A stretch of 6,988 nucleotides of DNA, taken from Candidatus Gallimonas caecicola. Lineage in GTDB: Bacteria > Bacillota > Clostridia > Christensenellales > Borkfalkiaceae. Shown here one piece after another: positions 1-4,907 of the stretch; the first letter of the stretch is position 1, and every line of letters begins with the position of its first letter. The stretch is from the NCBI GenBank assembly GCA_904394195.1, contig CAJFNH010000103.1:1-6988 (forward strand). The letters run 5' to 3'. The notes beneath the pieces were generated by a model. That model was given only the letters and a program-made list of their open reading frames with translations, did not search any database and was not told where the DNA came from. Made by a program: the position numbers and the translations under genes.

Positions 1-8
1 TACATAGT

Positions 9-1457
9 ATGAAGCATCTTCGGTTTTTCAAAAATGCGGCGATCGTGTCTCTGGGCGGGCTGCTCGCCAAGGGGATCGGCGCGCTCTACCGCATCCCGCT
101 CGCCAATATGCTGGGCGGCTATGGCGAGGGCCTCTATCAGATGGCGTATCCGCTCTTTTGCCTCATGCTCACGCTCTCCTCGGCGGGGATCCCCACCGTC
201 GTCGCGCGCGCCGTTGCCGCGGAGGGCGCCTCGGGCAGGCGGGGCACGACGCTGCGTGCGGCGCTGAAGCTGTTCGCTGCGCTCGGCGCCTTTGCCACGC
301 TGCTCATGTGCCTTCTTGCCCGGCCCGTTGCCCGCCTGCAGGGGGACGAGGGGCTTCCGGGCTGTTATCTTGCGCTTGCGCCCGCCGTTTTGCCCGTCGC
401 ACTGCTCTCCGTGCTGCGCGGATACCGGCAGGGGCGGGGGGAGATGACGCCCACCGCCCTGTCCGAGATCGTGGAACAGCTCGTCAAGGCGGGCGCGGGG
501 CTTGCGCTTGCTTCGCGGTTTGCATACGATCCCGTGCGCGCGGCGCGGGCGGCGCTCTTTGCCGTCACCCTGTCCGAGCTTGCGGCGCTCGCCTTTCTTG
601 CGGTGCGGGCGCGGGAGGGTAAGGCCTGCCGTCTGCTGCAACGAAGGGGACAGGGGGACGCGCTGCTCTTTTCCGCCCTCCCCGCCATGGCGGGTGCGGC
701 GCTCCTGCCCCTTTCGCGCATGCTGGACAGCGTGCTCGTCGTGCGCCTTCTCTCCCGCCATACGGCGCGCGCCGTGCACTGTTACGGACTGTTCGCCGGG
801 AGCGCGCTCTCCCTGGTTTCCATGCCCGCAACGCTGTGTTACGGCCTGGTGGCGGCGGCGGTGCCTTCCGTTGCCGCCTGCATGGCGCGCGGCGAGCAGG
901 GGGAGGGCAGGCGGCGCGCCCTCTTTGCGCTTGCCGTCACGCTCGCGCTTGCCCTGCCCTGTGCGGCGGGGCTTCTGATGCTCGCGCCGCACATCGTGCG
1001 GCTGCTCTATCCCGCCCTGCCGGCGCAGGACGCCGCGCTGCTCGTTCGCCTTGTGCGCCTTCTGTCCGTGTCCGCCGCGACGCTCGCCGCCGTCGATACG
1101 CTCGCCGCGTGTCTGACTGCCATGGGGCTGGCGGGGCGCGCCGCGCTTTCCATGTTCATCGCGGTCTGCGTCAAAGCGGCGCTGCAGTTCGCGCTCGTGG
1201 GCAATCCCGCGCTGGGCATCGTCGGCGCGGCGGTCGCCGCCAACGCCTGTTATCTGGTTGCTTTTTTCCTCGATTTGTTCTATACTGTAAGAAAAAAACG
1301 GGAGATGCGCCATGTTGAGCATCATCGGATTGGGAACAAAGAAGGGAGAACTGACGCAGGACGCGTATGCGGCGCTGCAAAGCGCGCACGCCGTGTTCGT
1401 GCGCACCGCGCAGCATCCCTCGGCGGAAAACTTGAGGGAGGCGGGGATCGCGTTTGA
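9..1457 (+). CDS. SpoVB/YabM-like polysaccharide/lipid flippase (MOP superfamily)
   Basis: Integral membrane protein of the MOP (MATE/MurJ/Wzx) flippase superfamily. Relatives such as SpoVB, YabM and MurJ move lipid-linked cell-wall or spore-cortex precursors across the cytoplasmic membrane. The N-terminus (FFKNAAIVSLGGLLAKGIGA, then LYRIPLANMLG, residues 6-36) is the characteristic SpoVB-like opening, followed by GYGEGLYQMAYP (37-48) and SSAGIPTVVARAVA (57-70). By eye there are about 12 hydrophobic segments, the last at roughly 402-424, ending in a basic patch (VRKKR). Many SpoVB/MurJ relatives have 14 segments and over 500 residues, so the last pair appears to be missing. From about residue 435 the frame lies over the start of the next gene and encodes a hydrophilic, Arg-rich tail unlike a flippase end. 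The ATG at 9 fits the family start, but only 8 bases lie upstream, so its ribosome site cannot be judged. The next gene being YabN-like matches Bacillus yabM-yabN order. The substrate is unknown. Confidence 0.88.
   Translation: MKHLRFFKNAAIVSLGGLLAKGIGALYRIPLANMLGGYGEGLYQMAYPLFCLMLTLSSAGIPTVVARAVAAEGASGRRGTTLRAALKLFAALGAFATLLMCLLARPVARLQGDEGLPGCYLALAPAVLPVALLSVLRGYRQGRGEMTPTALSEIVEQLVKAGAGLALASRFAYDPVRAARAALFAVTLSELAALAFLAVRAREGKACRLLQRRGQGDALLFSALPAMAGAALLPLSRMLDSVLVVRLLSRHTARAVHCYGLFAGSALSLVSMPATLCYGLVAAAVPSVAACMARGEQGEGRRRALFALAVTLALALPCAAGLLMLAPHIVRLLYPALPAQDAALLVRLVRLLSVSAATLAAVDTLAACLTAMGLAGRAALSMFIAVCVKAALQFALVGNPALGIVGAAVAANACYLVAFFLDLFYTVRKKREMRHVEHHRIGNKEGRTDAGRVCGAAKRARRVRAHRAASLGGKLEGGGDRV
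1258..1286 (+). promoter_or_regulatory. Candidate internal promoter before the MazG fusion gene
   Basis: A TTGCTT box (1258-1263) and a TATACT box (1281-1286) are separated by 17 bases, the ideal sigma-A spacing. The site lies inside the end of the flippase coding sequence, in an AT-rich patch within GC-rich DNA. It is followed by a GGAG ribosome site (1301-1304) seven bases before the ATG at 1312. It could let the downstream genes be expressed apart from the flippase. Part of the AT-richness may simply be codons of the last membrane segment (Leu/Phe/Tyr). Confidence 0.4.
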
Positions 1458-2703
1458 AAGTTTTGACGCGCTCTATAACTCCAGCCGCAACTACGATACC
1501 TTCGTGAAAAAGGCGGTCAGTCTCGTGCGCAGCCGCGCAAAGACGCAGGACGTGTGCTATTGTGTGGACGGCGGCACCTTTGAGGACCGCGCCGCGTGCA
1601 TCCTTGCGCGGGGGAAGGGGGTGCGGGTGTACCCCGGCGTCTCCAAGAGCGCCGCGGCTGCGGCATGCGCGGGCGTGGAGGGCGCGTACTGCTGCGTTGC
1701 CGCGCCCGAGGCGGGCACGCGTGAGCTCGTGCGTCCGCTCGTCGTGTACGACCTTGCGGACGGCGCGCTGGCGGGGGACGTCAAGCTCGCCCTTGCCGAG
1801 CGCTTCGGCGACGAGGCGCCCGCCCTGTTCGTGCGCGGGGAGCAGGTGAAGCGCATCCCCTTGTATGAGGCGGACCGGCAGGATACTTACGATATGACGT
1901 GCGCGCTCGTGCTGCCCGATGAGGAGCTGCTCGAAAAAAAGCGCTTCGATCTGCAAGATTTTCTCGCCATCATGCGCCGCCTGCGCGCTCCCGACGGCTG
2001 CCCGTGGGACAGGGTGCAGACGCACGCGAGCATCCGCATCAACGCCATTGAAGAGGCGTACGAACTGGTGGATGCCATCGACGCGGACGACCCCGACAAG
2101 ATGTGCGAGGAGGCGGGCGACGTCATCATGCAGGCGGTGTTCCACACCCTCATCGAGGAGGAGCGCGGGCATTTCACCATGAACGACGTGTTCACGGGGC
2201 TGTGCCGCAAACTCATCGACCGCCACACCCATGTGTTCGGCAGCGACGCGGCGTCCGGCGCGGACGGCGCGCTCACCGTATGGGAAAAGAACAAGATGAC
2301 GGAAAAGCACCAGACCACCTTTTCCGACGCCGTCAACGACGTACCGCAGGTCTTTCCCGCTCTGTTGCGCGCGCAGAAGATCGCCAAACGCTGCGCAAAG
2401 GGGGGCTGGACGTATTCGCACGAGGAGGTACTTTCGCAGGCGCAGCGCGCGCTGGACGAACTGCGCGCGGGGCAGGGGGCGCCGGGCGGGGCGTTGGCGC
2501 AGCTGTTGTATGCGGCGGCGGAACTGGGGTATCTGACGGGGAGCGACTGCGAACAGGCGCTGCTCGATTTTGTCAAACAAAGGCAGGCGCAATACACTGC
2601 GTTCGAGGTGCGCGTGCGCGCGGACGGCAAGGACGTGACCGCGCTCTCCGATGAGGAGCGCGCCGCGTACATGGGTGAGGCGGAGCGTGAGCGCAACACT
2701 TGA
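1312..2703 (+). CDS. mazG: YabN-type tetrapyrrole methylase/MazG pyrophosphohydrolase fusion
   Basis: A two-part protein of 463 residues, close to Bacillus YabN in length and order. Residues 1 to about 205 match the tetrapyrrole (corrin/porphyrin) methylase fold: IIGLGT at 4-9, VRT at 30-32 and VYPGVS at 106-111. Residues from about 212 are MazG, which hydrolyses NTPs to NMP and pyrophosphate using acidic residues and magnesium. The first MazG unit is well kept: DGCPWD (228-233), EEAYE (247-251), EEAGD (266-270), HVFG (307-310). A second MazG-like unit begins near VPQVFPALLRAQKIAKR (344-360), but its acidic helices look worn. The methylase part also deviates: the usual GxGPGD loop reads GLGTKK, and the usual VPGxP motif reads VDGGT, so methyl transfer is doubtful. 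The ATG at 1312 has GGAG seven bases upstream. The gene overlaps the flippase by 146 bases and the Dus gene by 17, implying co-transcription. The role is probably nucleotide-pool cleaning or regulation; the methylase substrate is unknown in the family. Confidence 0.9.
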   Translation: MLSIIGLGTKKGELTQDAYAALQSAHAVFVRTAQHPSAENLREAGIAFESFDALYNSSRNYDTFVKKAVSLVRSRAKTQDVCYCVDGGTFEDRAACILARGKGVRVYPGVSKSAAAAACAGVEGAYCCVAAPEAGTRELVRPLVVYDLADGALAGDVKLALAERFGDEAPALFVRGEQVKRIPLYEADRQDTYDMTCALVLPDEELLEKKRFDLQDFLAIMRRLRAPDGCPWDRVQTHASIRINAIEEAYELVDAIDADDPDKMCEEAGDVIMQAVFHTLIEEERGHFTMNDVFTGLCRKLIDRHTHVFGSDAASGADGALTVWEKNKMTEKHQTTFSDAVNDVPQVFPALLRAQKIAKRCAKGGWTYSHEEVLSQAQRALDELRAGQGAPGGALAQLLYAAAELGYLTGSDCEQALLDFVKQRQAQYTAFEVRVRADGKDVTALSDEERAAYMGEAERERNT

Positions 2704-3622
2704 TATCGCGGGCATGGTGTGCCCGAACAACGTCTTTCTCGCCCCGCTCGCGGGGTACACCAACTACCCATTCCGCACCATGTGCATGCGCCTGGGGGCG
2801 GGGCTGACGTTCACCGAGATGGTGAGCGCCAAGGGGCTTGCCTATGGCAGCGAGGAGACCAAAAAGCTGCTGTATTGCGGCAACGAGTCCCCCAAGGCGG
2901 CGCAACTCTTCGGCAGCGATCCCGCCATCATGCGCGCGGCGTGCGAGAGTGAGGAATTGGCGCCCTTCGACCTCATCGATATCAACATGGGCTGTCCCAT
3001 GCCCAAGATCGTAAAAAACGGCGACGGCAGCGCGCTCATGGAAAATGCGCCCCTTGCCGAGAAGGTCATCTCCGCGTGCGTCAGGAGCGGCAAGCGCATC
3101 TCCGTCAAGTTCCGCATCGGCGTGGACGGGGAGCATAAGATCGCGGCGGAATTCGCCCGCCTGTGCGAGGGGGCGGGGGCGTGCATGATCTCGGTGCACG
3201 GCAGAACGCGCGACAGGCTGTACGCGGGCGCGCCCGACTATGCGCAGATCGCGGCGGCGAAGAACGCGGTCGCCATCCCCGTCATCGCCAACGGCGGCAT
3301 CTGGAGCAAGTCGGATATGGACAAGATGCTCGCGCGCACGGGGGCGGACGGCGTGATGATCGCCCGCGCCGCGCTCTATCGTCCGCTCATCTTCTGCGAC
3401 CTGACGGGCACGGCGCCCCTGCCGATGGGGGAGCTGTTCGCGCGCCAGCTCGCCGAGACGCAGGCGCTCTACGGCGAGCACTTTGCCGTGGTGTTCATGC
3501 GCAAGATGGCGGCGTTCTACTGCAAGGGCGCCAAGGGCGCGGCGGAATACAAGCGCCGGCTCTTTGCGGCGCAGACCACGGAGGAGGTCGCCGCCCTCGC
3601 CGATGAAATTTTCGGGGGCTGA
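2687..3622 (+). CDS. dusB: tRNA-dihydrouridine synthase (DusB/NifR3-like)
   Basis: An FMN-dependent TIM-barrel enzyme that uses NADPH to reduce specific uridines in the tRNA D-loop to dihydrouridine, in the cytoplasm. Numbered from the GTG start (311 residues): FLAPLAGYTNYPFR (17-30) is the FMN-binding opening; FTEMVSAKGLAYGS (42-55) and DINMGCP (98-104) follow, with the catalytic acid Cys103; KNGDGSALM (110-118) and SVKFRIGVD (139-147) are next; SVHGRTRDRLYAG (169-181) and VIANGGI (199-205) complete the phosphate-binding side. The late motif GADGVMIARAALYRP has Ala where most relatives have Gly-Arg-Gly, a mild departure. MRKMAAFYCKGAKGAAE near the end fits the C-terminal helical domain. I prefer GTG 2687 because GAGG (2677-2680) lies six bases upstream and the N-terminus then matches DusB length. 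An in-frame ATG at 2651 gives 323 residues but has no ribosome site, and ATG 2714 would trim the first strand. The DusB subtype is inferred from similarity; DusA and DusC are less likely. Confidence 0.92.
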   Translation: MSATLDIAGMVCPNNVFLAPLAGYTNYPFRTMCMRLGAGLTFTEMVSAKGLAYGSEETKKLLYCGNESPKAAQLFGSDPAIMRAACESEELAPFDLIDINMGCPMPKIVKNGDGSALMENAPLAEKVISACVRSGKRISVKFRIGVDGEHKIAAEFARLCEGAGACMISVHGRTRDRLYAGAPDYAQIAAAKNAVAIPVIANGGIWSKSDMDKMLARTGADGVMIARAALYRPLIFCDLTGTAPLPMGELFARQLAETQALYGEHFAVVFMRKMAAFYCKGAKGAAEYKRRLFAAQTTEEVAALADEIFGG

Positions 3623-3660
3623 ACGGATTGTTTTCGGAAGATCGCAAGCAGTTTCTGACA

Positions 3661-3709
3661 TTTTAACAAAACAATGCGGGGCTTTCCCATAAGGAAGGCC
3701 CCGCATTGT
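3661..3709 (-). terminator. Rho-independent terminator of the lipoprotein gene, between convergent genes
   Basis: A 17-base-pair inverted repeat (arms 3671-3687 and 3693-3709, one G-T wobble, five-base loop CATAA) begins 17 bases beyond the minus-strand lipoprotein stop. Read on the minus strand it is followed by TTTGTTAAAA (complement of 3661-3670), a usable U-rich tail. Read on the plus strand, after the Dus stop at 3622, the tail is AATGTGAC, so termination of the Dus operon here would be weaker or depend on the hairpin alone. Confidence 0.85.
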
Positions 3710-3725
3710 AATGTGACGGGAATGG

Positions 3726-4598
3726 TTACGGAACGATGATCTGGATTCCGTTTTCGTAGTTGTGCTGAATGGCAAGCAGATCGTCGTGATCCAGACGCCC
3801 GCGCGCAAACGCCGTTTCCAGATCGCAGAACATGCTGTCGGGGTTGCCGTGGTTTCCGTAGTACAGCAGTTTCTGTGAGGAGGGATAGCAGAATGTCACG
3901 CCGTCCACTTCTTGTTCCGTTATCACGGCCGGGTAGTCTGCGTCGCCGTCCACGAACAGAACGGAGCGCTCCATGCTCCACCAGTAAAAGACGCGCAACG
4001 ACAGATCTTCCGTGTCCACGCCGCCATGTTCGCGGACGTAGTCTTCTTTGATGATCTGCGAGGTCGACCAGTTCCAGCCGTTGTTGTAATTTTTCTGCAG
4101 CGCCAGCAGATCGCTTCGTGTCAGCAGTCCGTTTTCAAACGCCATTTCCAGGGTGTAAAAGGTTCCCCCGTGATAGACGTCAAGGGTATATGATGACGGA
4201 TATTCAAACAGAATGTTGCCCACAAGGATATCGGTGATCACGGTTGAGGCACCAAAGGGTCCGCAGAGGTAGAATACGTAGGTGTCGCCGAAGACACCTC
4301 GCACGTCCAGAGAAAGATCGTCCGCGTCAAGATCGCTGTGTGGATATGCCGCAAGCCACGCCTGAACGATCTCACGTTCCTTTTCCGCGGGGATCTCAAT
4401 GGGTGTTCCGATCGTCACATCGGATTCCTTGTCCGGCTCCTGCGGATTCGGATTTTCCGGGGTTGTCGAATCCGGATTTTCTGGGGTTGTCGAATCCGGA
4501 TTTTTGGAGAGGTCGTCATTTTCGGCCGAACAGGCGGCAAAGCTGATTGCCGACAGGGCAAAAACTGCCGCAAGCATGCCCGATAACAGCTTTTTCAT
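3726..4598 (-). CDS. Putative lipoprotein with two tandem copies of an unassigned ~100-residue domain
   Basis: I do not recognise a named family. The 290-residue protein opens with a lipoprotein signal peptide: MKK, a hydrophobic stretch, then the lipobox FAAC with Cys23 as the lipid-anchored residue, so it should sit on the outer face of the cell membrane. Residues 24-60 form an acidic Pro/Thr/Asn linker with NPDSTTPE twice (33-40, 41-48). The rest is an internal duplication. Copy 1 (about 76-174) has DLSL, FEYPSS, LEMAFENGLLTRSDLLAL, NYNNG. Copy 2 (about 182-284) has DLSL, FCYPSS, LETAFARGRLDHDDLLAI, NYENG. Each copy looks like beta strands with aromatic residues followed by one helical hairpin. 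It has its own promoter, a GGAGGA ribosome site (complement of 4607-4612, eight bases before ATG) and a terminator, so it is a single-gene unit facing its neighbours. GC content is roughly half, against about two thirds around it, which hints at later acquisition or relaxed composition. A role in surface binding or sensing is only a guess. Confidence 0.85.
   Translation of the reverse strand: MKKLLSGMLAAVFALSAISFAACSAENDDLSKNPDSTTPENPDSTTPENPNPQEPDKESDVTIGTPIEIPAEKEREIVQAWLAAYPHSDLDADDLSLDVRGVFGDTYVFYLCGPFGASTVITDILVGNILFEYPSSYTLDVYHGGTFYTLEMAFENGLLTRSDLLALQKNYNNGWNWSTSQIIKEDYVREHGGVDTEDLSLRVFYWWSMERSVLFVDGDADYPAVITEQEVDGVTFCYPSSQKLLYYGNHGNPDSMFCDLETAFARGRLDHDDLLAIQHNYENGIQIIVP
4450..4507 (-). 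repeat. 24-base tandem repeat in the lipoprotein linker
   Basis: Two adjacent 24-base units (4450-4473 and 4474-4497) differ at one position (C/T). A partial third unit starts at 4498 (GGATTTTTGG). Because the unit is eight codons long, copy number can change without breaking the frame. Each unit encodes NPDSTTPE on the minus strand. This would lengthen or shorten the spacer between the lipid anchor and the folded domains. Confidence 0.9.
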
Positions 4599-4632
4599 CG
4601 CGCGTTTCCTCCGTAGGCCTTTGTTCCCTTAC

Positions 4633-4661
4633 AGTATAGCACGGATCGCAGAAAATTGCAA
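4633..4661 (-). promoter_or_regulatory. Sigma-A-type promoter of the lipoprotein gene
   Basis: On the minus strand TTGCAA (4656-4661) is followed after exactly 17 bases by TATACT (4633-4638). The -10 is preceded by TGC, giving an extended -10 (TGCTATACT). Transcription would begin near 4626 and leave a leader of about 28 bases carrying the GGAGGA ribosome site. This is the clearest promoter in the window. Confidence 0.8.
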
Positions 4662-4759
4662 GAGGGTGAAACTGCGGCGGACGGCAGATGTTTGCGGACG
4701 CAGAAATGCCCCTGTGCGGGCGCGAATATAATTGATATATCCCACCACCGCAAGGGTGT

Positions 4760-4795
4760 AAAAACGGCGTGTAGGGCAAATTACGCGCCTTTTTT
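4760..4795 (+). terminator. Hairpin with T tracts on both sides upstream of gyrB
   Basis: An eight-base-pair stem (4766-4773 with 4782-4789, one G-T wobble, loop GGGCAAAT) is followed by six T (4790-4795). It is preceded by AAAAA (4760-4764), which gives a T run when read on the minus strand. It therefore has the form of a two-way intrinsic terminator. Its position between divergent genes, 112 bases before the gyrB start, is unusual. It may be a relic of an older operon end, an attenuator in a long gyrB leader, or the end of a short RNA. Confidence 0.6.
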
Positions 4796-4860
4796 GCTGT
4801 CATCGCGGAAAATTTCACGGAATACGACGTCCATTCGCTGTACTTTTTCGCGCGCGCGTG

Positions 4861-4902
4861 TTATTAATAGTATAGTAATTTTGTATTTCAGGCGAGGAAA
4901 GG
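4861..4902 (+). promoter_or_regulatory. gyrB: AT-rich gyrB leader with ribosome site and possible -10 box
   Basis: TATAGT (4871-4876) inside the AT-rich run 4861-4890 is a possible -10 element, but the matching -35 position (about 4847-4853) is GC-rich and unconvincing. The ribosome site is GAGGAAAGG (4894-4902), just before the ATG at 4908. The ribosome site is solid and the promoter is tentative. Confidence 0.4.
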
Positions 4903-4907
4903 TTGCC

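Larger units (their letters stand above)
4599..4907. other. Intergenic region between divergent lipoprotein gene and gyrB
   Basis: These 309 bases contain no supportable gene. From left to right they hold the lipoprotein ribosome site (4607-4612) and promoter (4633-4661), a GC-rich stretch, an isolated TATAAT (4727-4732) with no good -35 box, a hairpin with T tracts on both flanks (4760-4795), and an AT-rich leader before gyrB (4861-4890). The gyrB frame stays open back to 4656, but that upstream part has no protein-like character. Confidence 0.7.

Noticed and set aside
1171..2763. Long minus-strand open frame (530 codons) opposite the MazG gene
   Set aside because: It mirrors the codon pattern of the MazG gene in GC-rich DNA, is Arg/Ala/His-rich with no recognisable motif, and the plus-strand protein is clearly real.
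2573..3808. Minus-strand open frame (411 codons) opposite dus, running over the terminator
   Set aside because: It is antisense to a well-conserved enzyme, crosses a strong terminator hairpin and has no protein-family features.
4450..4507. Short direct repeats as a CRISPR array
   Set aside because: The units are directly adjacent with no spacers and encode an in-frame Pro/Thr linker.
4752..4795. AAGGGTG...GGCG followed by a T run as a T-box leader
   Set aside because: The core T-box sequence (AGGGTGG-ACCGCG) is not matched, and there is no room for the specifier stem upstream.
4847..4859. Alternating CG run as a special DNA structure
   Set aside because: It is very short and expected by chance in DNA this rich in GC.
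4656..4907. N-terminal extension of GyrB by 84 codons
   Set aside because: It would start at a TTG inside the lipoprotein promoter and cross the terminator-like hairpin, and the residues are not GyrB-like. ATG 4908 has the ribosome site and the family's N-terminus.
4599..4907. Replication origin next to gyrB
   Set aside because: No TTATCCACA-like DnaA boxes were found, and dnaA, dnaN and recF are absent from the window.
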